Counted from the stretch's first letter, positions 1-9,479 are shown. The stretch: DNA of 64,000 bases from Bacteroidetes bacterium UBA2475 (GCA_002342065.1 DDPF01000012.1:824890-888889), one strand, 5' to 3'. A program made the numbers and translations. The notes: generated by a model not told the origin, from the sequence alone.

Positions 1-796
1 GCTTCATAGGTGGAATAGTGATAACCGGAAGGTTACTGATTTCAACAATTTTTTCACCTACTGTTCCGCTAAACATATCGCCAATGCTCAGATCCTTTTG
101 ATTCATCTGAACAATTAAGTCACCATCATTTTTGTTAGCGTACTCAACAATGGCTTCGGCAGGCTTAGTAGTTGGAATAGATTTATTGGTACAATTGATA
201 CCTTTTTCTTTAATGAATTTTTTTACTTGTTGTAAGTACGGTAATAATTTGTTTTCGTATTTATCGTCATTTGGATGGAACACAGAAACGATACGAATAT
301 CGCCATTGTAAAAATGTGCTAATTGAACTGCAATTGAAACTTTTTCGCGGCTTTCGGGACTAAGATCAAATGGCATAATAATGTTTCTGCAACCATCGCG
401 ATTATCTGCAGAGCGTATGGTAATTACCGGACAAGGTGCATTTTTTATGAATTTTGTTACGTTGCTGCCACCCATAAAACTTCTGAAACGCACATGCGAG
501 TCGAGACCAATAACTATTAGTGAGCATTTTAATTCTTCCGCTTTTTTATCTGTTAATTCGTAAACGTCACCTTTTAAATTTAATGTTTCTACTTCCAATC
601 CTGAATCAATTTTTGTTGCGGCTGCCAATGCTTCTAATTCTGCTTTATTCTCGTCAATACTTTTTGCGGAAACGTGCATTAAAATTATTTTAGACTTTGT
701 ATACTTAGCCAAATTGTAGGCTTGTTTAACTGCAACCAGAGATTGCTTGGAAAAGTCTACAGGAATTAAAATGGATTGATTGGAGTGAATTAACAT
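1..796 (-). CDS. Tandem universal stress protein (UspA family), partial
   Basis: The frame opens at an ATG (794-796) and runs off the left edge, so about 265 residues are visible and the extreme C-terminus is missing. It translates as two consecutive UspA folds. The first begins with a SILIPVDFS strand and ends with the nucleotide-loop pattern GGSNVTKFIKNAPCPVITIR. The second begins NIIMPFDLSPES and ends GTVGEKIVEISNLPVITIPP. Tandem Usp proteins of about 270-280 residues are common in Bacteroidota. They are cytosolic and usually induced by starvation or stress, and those with the G-x9-G-S loop often bind ATP. There is no signal peptide or membrane segment. The family call is firm; the stress signal is unknown. 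Confidence 0.9.
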   Translation of the reverse strand, partial: MLIHSNQSILIPVDFSKQSLVAVKQAYNLAKYTKSKIILMHVSAKSIDENKAELEALAAATKIDSGLEVETLNLKGDVYELTDKKAEELKCSLIVIGLDSHVRFRSFMGGSNVTKFIKNAPCPVITIRSADNRDGCRNIIMPFDLSPESREKVSIAVQLAHFYNGDIRIVSVFHPNDDKYENKLLPYLQQVKKFIKEKGINCTNKSIPTTKPAEAIVEYANKNDGDLIVQMNQKDLSIGDMFSGTVGEKIVEISNLPVITIPPMK

Positions 797-952
797 TGAT
801 ATAATTTTTATCTAAATTATGAAAATTATTCGATTAATCGGACTAATTATGTCACCAAATTAGTCATATTACTCACTAATAAATGTTAACAGCTATTGTT
901 TAGAAAAGCCTGATCTTATGAATAATTCAAATATTCTATAACTAATTGTATT

Positions 953-1375
953 TTAGTTAGTTATAGCTATCACTTTTAACTCTATAGCTATAGGTGTTGG
1001 TAATTTGTTAATCTCGATCGTGGTTCTGCACGGAGGATTCTCTTTAAAATATTCGGCCCAAATGCGATTATAGATCGGGAAATCGTCTTTCATATTGGTT
1101 AAAAAAACGGTTACGTCAACAATTTTATCCCAACTGCTTCCAGAATCTTCTAAAATGTATTTTATATTTCTAAAAACGCTATGGCATTGCGCCTCAATAT
1201 CATAACTTACAATTAAACCATTCTCATCGAGCTCAACCCCCGGAATTTTTTTTGTTCCCTTTTCGCGCGGACCAACGCCACTTAAAAAAAGTAAATTACC
1301 GATCTTGCGTGCGTGCGGGTATAATCCAACTGGTTCGGGCGCCTTTGACGATTCTATTTTCTCAGAGTTTGACAT
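953..1375 (-). CDS. RidA/YjgF family deaminase (2-aminomuconate deaminase-like)
   Basis: This is a 140-residue single-domain RidA (YjgF/YER057c/UK114) protein. RidA enzymes hydrolyse reactive enamine/imine intermediates released by PLP enzymes, and one branch deaminates 2-aminomuconate in tryptophan/kynurenine breakdown. The catalytic arginine is present in NPPCRTTIEI (R117), with a late acidic residue in IAIELKV (E132). The N-terminus (PEPVGLYPHARKIGNLLFLSG) has a PHAR motif rather than the classical GPYSQA, which points to the 2-aminomuconate-deaminase-like branch; that subfamily call is inference. There is no signal peptide, so it should be cytosolic. It is transcribed alone, divergently from the CstB-like gene, and no kynurenine genes lie nearby. 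Confidence 0.85.
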   Translation of the reverse strand: MSNSEKIESSKAPEPVGLYPHARKIGNLLFLSGVGPREKGTKKIPGVELDENGLIVSYDIEAQCHSVFRNIKYILEDSGSSWDKIVDVTVFLTNMKDDFPIYNRIWAEYFKENPPCRTTIEINKLPTPIAIELKVIAITN

Positions 1376-1395
1376 GTTTTCTATTTCTTGTTCTA

Positions 1396-1403
1396 CAAAT
1401 TTA
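1396..1403 (-). promoter_or_regulatory. Bacteroidota -7 promoter element (TAAATTTG)
   Basis: Read on the minus strand this is TAAATTTG, an exact match to the Bacteroidota -7 consensus TAnnTTTG. It lies 20 nt upstream of the RidA-like ATG at 1375. I see no TTG at the usual -33 spacing, so this is half of a promoter. Confidence 0.45.
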
Positions 1404-1450
1404 ACGATATTCTATATATAAAATATCTTCCTTTAAAAGGCATTTAATTG

Positions 1451-1458
1451 TAATTTTG
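1451..1458 (+). promoter_or_regulatory. -7 promoter element (TAATTTTG) abutting the CstB-like start
   Basis: TAATTTTG matches TAnnTTTG exactly and ends only 5 nt before the ATG at 1464. A transcript started from it would begin at or next to the A of the ATG, so it would be leaderless or nearly so. No clear -33 TTG is visible. Confidence 0.45.
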
Positions 1459-1463
1459 TTACC

Positions 1464-2876
1464 ATGAAGGTAGAACAACTTTACACTAATTGTTTGGCAC
1501 AGGGTGCATATTATATTTCGCACAAGGGCGAAGCTGTAATTATTGACCCCCTGCGTGAAACACAACCTTACCTCGATCTTTTAAAACATAATAAAGATAC
1601 CTTAAAATATATTTTTGAAACTCATTTTCACGCGGATTTTGTTAGTGGACATGTTGATCTGGCAAAGGCTACCGGCGCAAACATTGTATTTGGACCCAAT
1701 GCGCAAACAGATTATAAAAGCCATATTGCAAAAGATAATGAAGAATTTAAGGTTGGCGATCTAACTTTAAAAACGTTGCACACACCCGGACATACTTTAG
1801 AATCTACAACTTATTTATTATTGAACGAAAATAAAAAACCGGTGGCCATTTTTACCGGCGATACTTTATTTATTGGCGATGTGGGCAGACCTGATCTTGC
1901 CATTAAATCTGATCTTACACAAGAAGATCTTGCTGGTATGCTTTATGAAAGTTTAAGAAATAAAATAATGCCTTTACCGGATGATGTAATTGTGTATCCA
2001 GCTCATGGCGCAGGTTCAGCCTGTGGAAAAAACATGAGCAAAGAAACTTTTGATACTTTGGGCAGCCAGAAAAAAATAAACTACGCGTTACAAAATATTT
2101 CAAAAGAAGATTTTATTAAAGAACTAACTACAGGCATTTTACCTGCACCACAATACTTTCAAAAAAATGCCTACTTAAATAAAAAAGGATACAAAAATTA
2201 TTCTGACGTATTAAAAGATGGTTCGCATGGCTTATCTGTAGATGAGTTTGAAGAGTTCATGCAAAATTTAAAACCAATTGTTTTGGATGTTAGAAAAGCA
2301 GATGAATATGCAGAAGCTAACATTCCCAACTCTTTATTTATTGGCCTTGATGGACAGTTCGCTCCATGGGTTGGTACATTAATAAGCGATATTAATTTTC
2401 CAATTTTGTTAGTTGCTCCAAAAGGCCGTGAAGAAGAAACCGTTATGCGTTTATCGCGCGTAGGTTACGATAATTGCATTGGTTACCTTAAAGGCGGGAT
2501 GGGTGCCTGGAAAGCGGCAGGCAAAAAAATAGAAAAAGTTGCAACTATTGATGCAGAAGAATTTTACTCTAAAGGTTACAAAAAAGGAATTGAAACTATT
2601 GATGTTAGAAAACCTGGTGAGTTTGACTCGGCACATTTAATTAACGGCGAAAGCAAACCGCTTGATTTTATTTTTGATTGGATAGATTCTAAAGATAAAA
2701 ATCATCCTTACATGGTGCATTGCGCCGGCGGATATAGAAGTATGATCGCTATTTCCATCTTAAAAGCCAATGGTTACAACAACTTAACCAATGTTAATGG
2801 TGGCTTTGCAGCAATTAGTAAAGTTGGAGGAGTAGATTCCGAAATAGTTTCGCAAGCCTGTAGTTCTTCGAAATAA
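1464..2876 (+). CDS. CstB-like persulfide dioxygenase / rhodanese fusion
   Basis: A 470-residue protein with a metallo-beta-lactamase domain and two rhodanese-homology domains, the layout and length of Staphylococcus aureus CstB. CstB oxidises low-molecular-weight persulfides and produces thiosulfate in sulfide detoxification. The MBL iron-site motif is THFHADFVSGH (H54, H56, D58, H63), followed by LHTPGHT and FTGDTLF. The first rhodanese domain (about 255-355) has lost its active-site cysteine: the loop reads LLVAPKGREEE. The second (about 365-465) keeps it in VHCAGGYRS (C420). This inactive-then-active pattern is also seen in CstB. No signal peptide, so cytosolic. No CstR-like regulator is adjacent. 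It is convergent with the next gene. Confidence 0.9.
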   Translation: MKVEQLYTNCLAQGAYYISHKGEAVIIDPLRETQPYLDLLKHNKDTLKYIFETHFHADFVSGHVDLAKATGANIVFGPNAQTDYKSHIAKDNEEFKVGDLTLKTLHTPGHTLESTTYLLLNENKKPVAIFTGDTLFIGDVGRPDLAIKSDLTQEDLAGMLYESLRNKIMPLPDDVIVYPAHGAGSACGKNMSKETFDTLGSQKKINYALQNISKEDFIKELTTGILPAPQYFQKNAYLNKKGYKNYSDVLKDGSHGLSVDEFEEFMQNLKPIVLDVRKADEYAEANIPNSLFIGLDGQFAPWVGTLISDINFPILLVAPKGREEETVMRLSRVGYDNCIGYLKGGMGAWKAAGKKIEKVATIDAEEFYSKGYKKGIETIDVRKPGEFDSAHLINGESKPLDFIFDWIDSKDKNHPYMVHCAGGYRSMIAISILKANGYNNLTNVNGGFAAISKVGGVDSEIVSQACSSSK

Positions 2877-2906
2877 ATTTTAAACAGCTTCTATATTATT
2901 TAAATA

Positions 2907-4247
2907 CTATTTTAGTGTCTGCGACCTAGTATAATTAATTCCATCATTAGAAACGAATACGTGATTTTTATTAATTGAAAAAACAGAGATTTCTGCTGTT
3001 GTTTCTCCTGTACTCCATAAATAGTATTTGTACTTTTGTTTAGTGCTTAATAAGTATAAATTGTCTTTTTTTGAAATTACAATGGATTCTTGTTTTAATT
3101 TAAAAGGTAATTTAGTGTAAAAATATGCTCTATAAGTTCCTAAAGTATCTTTAAAGCTAATTGTTTGTATTATTTGAGATTTATTGTTAAGCAGTTCGCA
3201 AGTAATATTAATAGCTTCTTTATTAGTTTTACCGTAACTAATTAAAGCGGTTTCATTTTTATGTTTTTTAAAACTACCTGTTGCAATACTTACTATTTTA
3301 TTTTTATTTGAATAGCTCCATATTAGTTTTGCTGTTTTATTTACATCATCAATTTCATATTCTAATCCTCTTGCATTGTGTTTTAATGAATCTAAACTAT
3401 AACCATTATCAAAAAGAGAAATAGTATTCTCGCCTGTAAATTGAGCGTCATGTTGCCCTAAAAAAGGAATACTATCATTTAAAATTTTTATTTGATTATA
3501 TTTTCCACCCATACGCCAAATGATATTTCCTGTTTTTCTATCAATCTTTATTAATTCATCAAAGCGTCTAAAAGACACTAAGATATTGCCCTTTGAATCT
3601 GCATCAATAGAGTTAAAATGAGTAAGATCTATTTTGGCTGTATCTGTTAAATAAACTGTGTTAATGTAGGCTATATCAAAATAAGGTTTAGTTTTCCATT
3701 CAAATACCAAATTTTTATTTCTATCTAATTCTTGTATTACATCATATTCTACAATAGACCTTTTACTTCCGGGTAAATGTTTTTCATTATATAAATGTAA
3801 ATTACTTAAATCTTTTATTTCTCTTTCTTTTCCACATAGCAAATAATGGCCATTAGGTAATATTTTAAAATCATGCGAATCTGTTGAAATACCATTAACA
3901 CACGAAACTGAATCAATGATTTTTAATTCTTTATTCAATAAATAAAATCCATTTCCATGCCAATAGCTTATTAATCCATTTGGCTGTATCTTAAAATCTG
4001 AGCCAAATAGTGTTTTTCTAAAAAAAACGATTTCTCCTAATGTATTTAAAATACACTGTTGGTTTAAAGAATTTAATTTTTTTTCGATAAAATTTATTTT
4101 ATATAGGGTTAAAAAGTAATATCCTGTTTTTTTTTGTGCGATATTATTTACAATAATAGGTTCATACAACTGAGCATGACTTTCTAAAAAAGAAAAAAAA
4201 CAGCATGCAAAAAATATAATTTTGAAATTAAAAAACCTCGCTACCAT
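2907..4247 (-). CDS. Secreted arylsulfotransferase (ASST)-like beta-propeller protein
   Basis: 446 residues with an N-terminal signal peptide (hydrophobic run ending near SFLESHAQ). The middle has the propeller strands of ASST-family proteins: ILPNGHYLLCGKE, a DLTHFNSIDAD segment with a conserved-looking histidine (about H210), IDRKTGNIIWRMGGK and LGQHDAQFTGENTISLFDNG (about H266). Bacterial ASSTs are periplasmic PAPS-independent enzymes that move sulfate between phenols through a sulfo-histidine. I cannot confirm that the nucleophilic histidine is kept, so catalysis is uncertain. The C-terminal about 80 residues look like a short beta-sandwich (YYLWSTGETTAEISV) with no recognisable T9SS sorting domain. 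It stands alone, with a 180-nt gap to the divergent PAP2 gene. Confidence 0.7.
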   Translation of the reverse strand: MVARFFNFKIIFFACCFFSFLESHAQLYEPIIVNNIAQKKTGYYFLTLYKINFIEKKLNSLNQQCILNTLGEIVFFRKTLFGSDFKIQPNGLISYWHGNGFYLLNKELKIIDSVSCVNGISTDSHDFKILPNGHYLLCGKEREIKDLSNLHLYNEKHLPGSKRSIVEYDVIQELDRNKNLVFEWKTKPYFDIAYINTVYLTDTAKIDLTHFNSIDADSKGNILVSFRRFDELIKIDRKTGNIIWRMGGKYNQIKILNDSIPFLGQHDAQFTGENTISLFDNGYSLDSLKHNARGLEYEIDDVNKTAKLIWSYSNKNKIVSIATGSFKKHKNETALISYGKTNKEAINITCELLNNKSQIIQTISFKDTLGTYRAYFYTKLPFKLKQESIVISKKDNLYLLSTKQKYKYYLWSTGETTAEISVFSINKNHVFVSNDGINYTRSQTLK

Positions 4248-4427
4248 TATTTGTAAACTTTTAAATTATTTTTTTACTTTTTGGCTACAAATTCGTTAAA
4301 TTTTTCGAGATAATAACAAATTATCTCTGCAAAATTTGCCTCTTTTCCCTCAAAAATAAGATATAACATTCCTAATAAATAAAATTTAACCAGGCTATCA
4401 TTATAAATATTTTTCTTACTTTTAAGC

Positions 4428-5006
4428 ATGTTTGAATCGTTAAAAATGTTTGACAGGCGTTTGTTGTTAAAGATAAACTCCATGCACGATCCTCTACTTG
4501 ATGAAATAATGTGGTTTTTTAGTTACACCTGGCCAACCGTTATTATTTGTCTTGCCGTTGGTTATGCATTTTATAGAAAATATTATTTAAGAAAAGGAAT
4601 TGAATTTTTAGTTGGCTGTGCCATTGTTTTTGCCTGCGCAGATCTTTCTTCAAATAGCGTAAAACATTTGGTAGAACGTTATCGTCCTACTCACAATTTA
4701 GAAATTAAAGATCAAATTCATGTAGTGCATGATTATCGCGGCGGGAAGTTCACTTTCTTTTCCGGACACTCCGCCAATACTTTTGGTTTAATAACTTTTA
4801 TTTTTTTATGTGTACACTGGATCCCAAAAAAGTACAGGATCTTTATTTTTATTTATCCATTAATAGTGGTGTATAGCAGAATGTATCTGGGCGTACATTA
4901 TCCTATCGACGTTGGCACAGGAATGGTTGTTGGCATATTTTTTGGCTGGCTTGTTTATCGCATCATGAACAAACATTTTTTAAAACTGGATGAACAAAAA
5001 GTTTAA
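4428..5006 (+). CDS. PAP2-family membrane phosphatase
   Basis: 192 residues. All three PAP2 signature blocks are present in order: KHLVERYRP (about 78-86), FSGHSANTFG (about 110-119) and SRMYLGVHYPIDV (about 150-162), supplying the Lys/Arg, Ser-Gly-His and Arg/His/Asp of the active site. Several hydrophobic helices flank them, so it is an inner-membrane enzyme with an outward-facing active site. The family dephosphorylates undecaprenyl pyrophosphate, lipid A or phosphatidate; the substrate cannot be told from sequence. Length is normal. It is the first gene of a compact operon and overlaps the next gene by 17 nt, which suggests translational coupling. Confidence 0.9.
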   Translation: MFESLKMFDRRLLLKINSMHDPLLDEIMWFFSYTWPTVIICLAVGYAFYRKYYLRKGIEFLVGCAIVFACADLSSNSVKHLVERYRPTHNLEIKDQIHVVHDYRGGKFTFFSGHSANTFGLITFIFLCVHWIPKKYRIFIFIYPLIVVYSRMYLGVHYPIDVGTGMVVGIFFGWLVYRIMNKHFLKLDEQKV

Positions 5007-5850
5007 CATACTTGTTTTTGTTCTTGCATCTTGTCTTTTAAGAGCGCAGCTTCCAAATACCGATGTGTGGTTGTTTAAATTAGAGAAAACAAAAACAGAA
5101 TTAAAACTTACGGCTCCAAAAAACATTACTAATCGCACCGGTTATGATAATCAACCTTCGTTTAGTAATGATGGCAAAAAAATATATTACGTTAGTATTC
5201 GCGAAGACAATCAATCCGATTTTTATTATTACGATCTTGGTAGTGAAAAAATAATACAAGTTACTAAAACGAAAGAGAGTGAATATTCGCCTGTACAAAC
5301 ATCTGATGGCAAACATTTAAACTCGGTTGTTGTAGAAAGTGATAGTGCTCAACGCATTCATTTTATAAATTCTTTAACGGGTGTAAGCGAGAAAAAATTT
5401 GAGGTAGATTCAGTTGGTTATTATACTTTTTTAAATTCAGACACAGTTTTGTATTACAAATTAACCAGTCCACACTCCTTACGCTATTATGTAAAAAGTA
5501 CAGGTGAAGATAAATGGCTGGGCAACGATCCCATTCGCGCCTTTAAAAAAATTAACCGGCATCTTTTTATTTATGGTGTAAAAGATTCTGTTAAAGTTAC
5601 ATTTTATAAATACGATTTTATTTTTCACAAAGCAGAAAAGTATGCAGACTATCCCACAACCAGCGAAGATGCCATCTGGGACGAACAACACGGCCTTTTA
5701 AAATCCGAAGGCAATAAACTATTACGATACGACGAACAAAAAAAAAACTGGGTAACACTTTTTGATCTTGCAACTTTTGGTATTAAAAAAATAACCCGCT
5801 TTACTTTTGATCCCAAAAATAAATATTTAGTTGTTGTAGATAATTTGTAA
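4990..5850 (+). CDS. Secreted PD40/TolB-like beta-propeller protein
   Basis: 286 residues. The N-terminus (MNKKFNILVFVLASCLLRAQ) is a signal peptide. About residues 45-110 carry WD40-like PD40 repeats, for example NQPSFSNDGKKIYYVS and YSPVQTSDGKHL, as found in TolB and DPP-type propellers. The rest looks like further, weaker propeller blades. There is no catalytic domain or T9SS sorting tail, so it is probably periplasmic. It starts inside the end of the PAP2 gene and is followed 4 nt later by the GNAT gene. Function unknown; a carbohydrate- or protein-binding role is a guess. Confidence 0.75.
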   Translation: MNKKFNILVFVLASCLLRAQLPNTDVWLFKLEKTKTELKLTAPKNITNRTGYDNQPSFSNDGKKIYYVSIREDNQSDFYYYDLGSEKIIQVTKTKESEYSPVQTSDGKHLNSVVVESDSAQRIHFINSLTGVSEKKFEVDSVGYYTFLNSDTVLYYKLTSPHSLRYYVKSTGEDKWLGNDPIRAFKKINRHLFIYGVKDSVKVTFYKYDFIFHKAEKYADYPTTSEDAIWDEQHGLLKSEGNKLLRYDEQKKNWVTLFDLATFGIKKITRFTFDPKNKYLVVVDNL

Positions 5851-5854
5851 TACC

Positions 5855-6289
5855 ATGTACGAAACAATTATAAACGATCATTTATTTAGTATCGATAAAA
5901 CTAAATTACAGTTAAATGTAATTCACGATTATTTAAGTAAAGAAAGTTACTGGGCGCAAAACATGCCGCTTGATATTATAAAAAAAAGTATCGAAGGCAG
6001 CATTTGTTTTGGCGTTTATTTAAAAGAAAAACAAATAGGCTACGCGCGTGTTGTAACCGACAATGCTACTTTTGGTTACCTGGCCGATGTATTTATTTTA
6101 GAAGCGCATAGAGGAAAAGGTTTGTCAAAACAATTGATGCAGTTTATTATGGCGCATCCTGATCTTCAAGGCTTGCGCCGCATGATGCTCGCAACAAAAG
6201 ATGCCCAGGGCTTATACAAACAATTCGGGTTTACTGCGCTCGCTATGCCGGAAAGAATTATGGAAATTAAATTCTTCGAAAAATATTAA
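5855..6289 (+). CDS. GNAT-family N-acetyltransferase
   Basis: 144 residues, one GNAT domain. The acetyl-CoA-binding motif A is seen as VFILEAHRGKGLSKQLMQFI (R/Q-x-x-G-x-G/A type), preceded by a YARVVTDNATFGYLAD strand, with the C-terminal LYKQFGFTAL block. The layout resembles small YjdJ/PaiA-like acetyltransferases of unknown acceptor. Cytosolic. It sits 4 nt after the PD40 gene and its stop codon directly abuts the TTG start of the next gene, so all are probably co-transcribed. Confidence 0.88.
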   Translation: MYETIINDHLFSIDKTKLQLNVIHDYLSKESYWAQNMPLDIIKKSIEGSICFGVYLKEKQIGYARVVTDNATFGYLADVFILEAHRGKGLSKQLMQFIMAHPDLQGLRRMMLATKDAQGLYKQFGFTALAMPERIMEIKFFEKY

Positions 6290-7792
6290 TTGATAGTCTT
6301 TATCATATATCTTTTAATCATCCTGTTTTTAATATCTAAGAACAGTCTTTTTGGGATATTTAAAGACGACAATATCAATTCCAAAATTTTTGGGTTTCTT
6401 TTCATATTAAAAGTAATTGCTATTCCTGTTTTTTACCTGGTTTACAAAAAATTATATGGCGGACTCGAAAAATTTGACGCCGGTAAATTTTATACCGATT
6501 CAAAAATAATGAATGACTTTGCAAAAGCAGATCCAATTGAATACATAAAATTATTGTTTGGCTTGCAGGATGAAAGTCCGGGAACTGTGCTTTACGATAA
6601 ATACATTGTAAATACGTTTCAATGGGATAACGGCCGCTTAAAAGACTATTTGTATAATGATAACCGTGTTGTAATTCGCATCCATTCACTCTTACATTTT
6701 ATTCCTTTTAACTCCTATTACGTTCATGCTTTGTTCAGCTGCTTTTTAAGTTTTATTGGCATTACGTATTTATACAAAGCCATTAAAGACCATTTTAAAG
6801 GCAAAGAAATTTTTGTTCTACTCATACTTTGTTTGTTGCCCGCCTTATGGTTTTATACCGGTGCGCTCTTAAAAGAAGGTTTGGTCATTTTTATTTTTGG
6901 CTTTCTTATCTATTCAATAAAAAAATTAATTTTAGACGGTTACACATTAAAAATTCTCCTTTCTGTATTGCTCCTCGTTTTTATCTCGTTATTATTAAAA
7001 CCTTATTTATTGTTTTTTGCAGCAGCTTTGTTTTCTTTATTCTTTTGGTTCTCAAATTCAAAAAAAATTAAATACAAACCTATTGCCCTTATTTCTGCAT
7101 TAACCATTTTTCTGGTTCTATTAAATTGTTTCTCTTTAGTGTTAAAGAACAGATCTTTATTGGAGGCTGCGATCAAGCATCAACGCGTATTTGCCGATGC
7201 TTCTAAAGGTGGTATCTTTTTACTAGATGACAAAAAATTTGTAAGATTAGAATTTGATTCCAATCTTGTAAATAAAGCTGGCGCCAAGGACAGTCTTTTT
7301 ACGATCAAAAAAAATGTGCCTTATATTTATTGGGAACATACACACCAGGAGGATACTTTATTTTCTTCTGCAAACATTGATACTATCACAGAATATAAAT
7401 TAGTTTACCAATTACCAAAAAGCGGTTCAAATATTTCCATCACTTCACAAAATTTATTCGGCCTAAGCATCTCTTCGTTTTATTATAGTTTGTTTTACCC
7501 TTTATTTTTTAATTCGAAAAGTTTAATGCAACATTTAGCCTCTTTAGAAAATTTATTTATTATAATTTCCTTCATTATTATATTAATGGGCATTATTAAA
7601 AACAAAAAAGATAATTTCCCGGCCATAACTTTTGTTCTTTTTGCATTACTGTTATGTTTGCTTATTGGACTCACAACCCCAAATAGTGGGGCGATTTTCA
7701 GATATCGCAGTCCTGCCGTGGTTTTTATCCTGCTGGCAGCCCTTTATTACCTGCCTGTTGGGAAAAACAAGCCAGAGTCAATCTCAAATTAA
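6290..7792 (+). CDS. Polytopic membrane protein of unknown function (TTG start)
   Basis: 500 residues with roughly ten or more hydrophobic segments. The first begins at residue 2 (IVFIIYLLIILFLIS) and the last near the C-terminus (AVVFILLAALYYLP). A large polar loop of about 100 residues lies at about 285-385. I do not recognise a named family. The layout, with multiple TM helices and one extracytoplasmic loop, resembles GT-C glycosyltransferases or polysaccharide polymerases, but no DxD or similar motif stands out. The start is a TTG directly after the preceding TAA. It is chosen because the first TM helix lies immediately downstream and would be lost with any later ATG. Confidence 0.7.
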   Translation: MIVFIIYLLIILFLISKNSLFGIFKDDNINSKIFGFLFILKVIAIPVFYLVYKKLYGGLEKFDAGKFYTDSKIMNDFAKADPIEYIKLLFGLQDESPGTVLYDKYIVNTFQWDNGRLKDYLYNDNRVVIRIHSLLHFIPFNSYYVHALFSCFLSFIGITYLYKAIKDHFKGKEIFVLLILCLLPALWFYTGALLKEGLVIFIFGFLIYSIKKLILDGYTLKILLSVLLLVFISLLLKPYLLFFAAALFSLFFWFSNSKKIKYKPIALISALTIFLVLLNCFSLVLKNRSLLEAAIKHQRVFADASKGGIFLLDDKKFVRLEFDSNLVNKAGAKDSLFTIKKNVPYIYWEHTHQEDTLFSSANIDTITEYKLVYQLPKSGSNISITSQNLFGLSISSFYYSLFYPLFFNSKSLMQHLASLENLFIIISFIIILMGIIKNKKDNFPAITFVLFALLLCLLIGLTTPNSGAIFRYRSPAVVFILLAALYYLPVGKNKPESISN

Positions 7793-7840
7793 AATTTACT
7801 TTGTATCTTTATTTGCGTTACTAAAAGTTCAAAACATATA

Positions 7841-9478
7841 ATGAGTTTATTCAGAAAAAAATCAGTTTCAGCTATTACAGATGCAGAAAGTCATGGTACC
7901 GGATTAAGTCGCGTATTATCTGTGAGAGACTTAACTTTTTTTGGTATCGCAGCAATTATTGGTGCCGGAAGTTTTAGCAGCATAGGTTCTGCTTGTTTTA
8001 CCGGCGGACCGGCAGTTATCTTTTTATTTATTATTTGTGCTGTTGCCTGCGGTTTTACGGCTATGTGTTATGCGGAATTTGCAACACGCGTTCCCGCATC
8101 AGGAAGTGCCTATACTTATGCTTATGTTTCATTCGGAGAGTTGGCAGCCTGGATAATTGGCTGGGCCTTACTAATGGAATATTCTATTGGAAATATTTAT
8201 GTTGCCTTTTCGTGGAGTGGTTATTTTGTAAATCTTTTAGAAGGTTTTGGAGTAAACTTACCCGCCTGGCTTTCTACAAATTATTCTGATTCTCACCAGG
8301 CCTTTTTAAATGGAACAACCGGAAAATTAAGTACAGCATGGGCATCTGCACCGGAAATGCTTGGTCTAAAGATCATCTTTGATCTGCCGGCAGTGATGAT
8401 AAATATTTTAGTCACCTGGCTGGTATATATTGGCACTAAAGAATCCCGTAATGCCAGTAACATTATGGTGATCATCAAACTGGCGATCATCCTGTTGGTA
8501 ATTATTGTTGGGGCCATGTATATTGATATTGATAACTGGACACCGTTTATGCCTAATCAATTTAATGGTGTGATGGCTGGTGTATCAGGCGTATTCTTTG
8601 CCTATATTGGTTTCGATGCAGTTTCCACATTGGCTGAAGAGTGCAAGAATCCGCAGCGCGACTTACCTCGCGGTATGATCTATTCTTTAATTATTTGTAC
8701 GATCGTATTTATTATACTGGCTTTGGTTTTAACCGGAATGGTTTCTTACACTGCTTTAAATGTTTCTGATCCATTAGCAGAAGTTTTTGCTGTTAAAGGC
8801 ATTAAGTGGATGTTGTTTATTGTATCCATTGCAGCTGTTGTTGCTATGACCAGTGTTATTCTTGTATTTCAAATGGGACAACCCCGTATTTGGATGGCAA
8901 TGAGCAGAGACGGATTGTTACCGAAAAAATTTGCAGAGATCCATCCAAAGTATAAAACACCGGCTTTCTCAACGCTTATTACAGGCTTAGTAGTTGGTAT
9001 TCCTATCTTTTTTGTGACTCCAAAATTTGTATTGGATTTTACAAGCATAGGAACTTTGTTTGCTTTTGTATTGGTATGTGGTGGCGTTTTAATGTTGCCA
9101 CGTAACGAAGCGGTTAAAGAAAAAGGGAAATTTAAAATGCCTTATATCAATTCTAAATGGATTGTTCCTGCCATTACTATTCTTTCATTTGTGTTAATCT
9201 TTAAATACTATCCAAATTCTATTTATTCAAATGATGAGAACACAACACTTAATTTTCCAATGATCATTTTTTACATGATATGGGTTGTTATTGCAATAGC
9301 AGCTTTCATTAAAAATTATTCATTGATCCCGGTGTTAGGGTTATTGTCTTGTTGCTACTTGCTTACAGGTATGGGCTGGACAAACTGGATGATGTTCTCG
9401 GTTTGGTTATTAATTGGTTTAGGCGTTTATTTCTTATACGGTTACCGTAAAAGTAAATTAGCACAGGAAAAAAAATAA
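7841..9478 (+). CDS. APC-superfamily amino acid permease (CAT-like)
   Basis: 545 residues with about 14 predicted TM helices. The APC TM1 signature is clear (TFFGIAAIIGAGSFSSIG), followed by FATRVPASGSAYTYAYVSFG in TM2-3 and the CAT-type loop FDAVSTLAEECKNPQRDLPRG. These features place it with the cationic amino acid transporter branch, though substrate cannot be assigned. It belongs in the inner membrane. It leads a tight operon: the next gene starts 1 nt after its stop. The 48-nt upstream gap contains TATCTTTA, a near match to a -7 box. Confidence 0.9.
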   Translation: MSLFRKKSVSAITDAESHGTGLSRVLSVRDLTFFGIAAIIGAGSFSSIGSACFTGGPAVIFLFIICAVACGFTAMCYAEFATRVPASGSAYTYAYVSFGELAAWIIGWALLMEYSIGNIYVAFSWSGYFVNLLEGFGVNLPAWLSTNYSDSHQAFLNGTTGKLSTAWASAPEMLGLKIIFDLPAVMINILVTWLVYIGTKESRNASNIMVIIKLAIILLVIIVGAMYIDIDNWTPFMPNQFNGVMAGVSGVFFAYIGFDAVSTLAEECKNPQRDLPRGMIYSLIICTIVFIILALVLTGMVSYTALNVSDPLAEVFAVKGIKWMLFIVSIAAVVAMTSVILVFQMGQPRIWMAMSRDGLLPKKFAEIHPKYKTPAFSTLITGLVVGIPIFFVTPKFVLDFTSIGTLFAFVLVCGGVLMLPRNEAVKEKGKFKMPYINSKWIVPAITILSFVLIFKYYPNSIYSNDENTTLNFPMIIFYMIWVVIAIAAFIKNYSLIPVLGLLSCCYLLTGMGWTNWMMFSVWLLIGLGVYFLYGYRKSKLAQEKK

Positions 9479-9479
9479 T

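Noticed and set aside
4274..4483. Minus-strand open frame of 69 codons (51 from an internal ATG at 4429) between the ASST-like and PAP2 genes
   Set aside because: It overlaps the start of the well-supported PAP2 gene on the other strand, has no recognisable domain or promoter, and AT-rich gaps produce such frames often. It could be real only in its shorter form.
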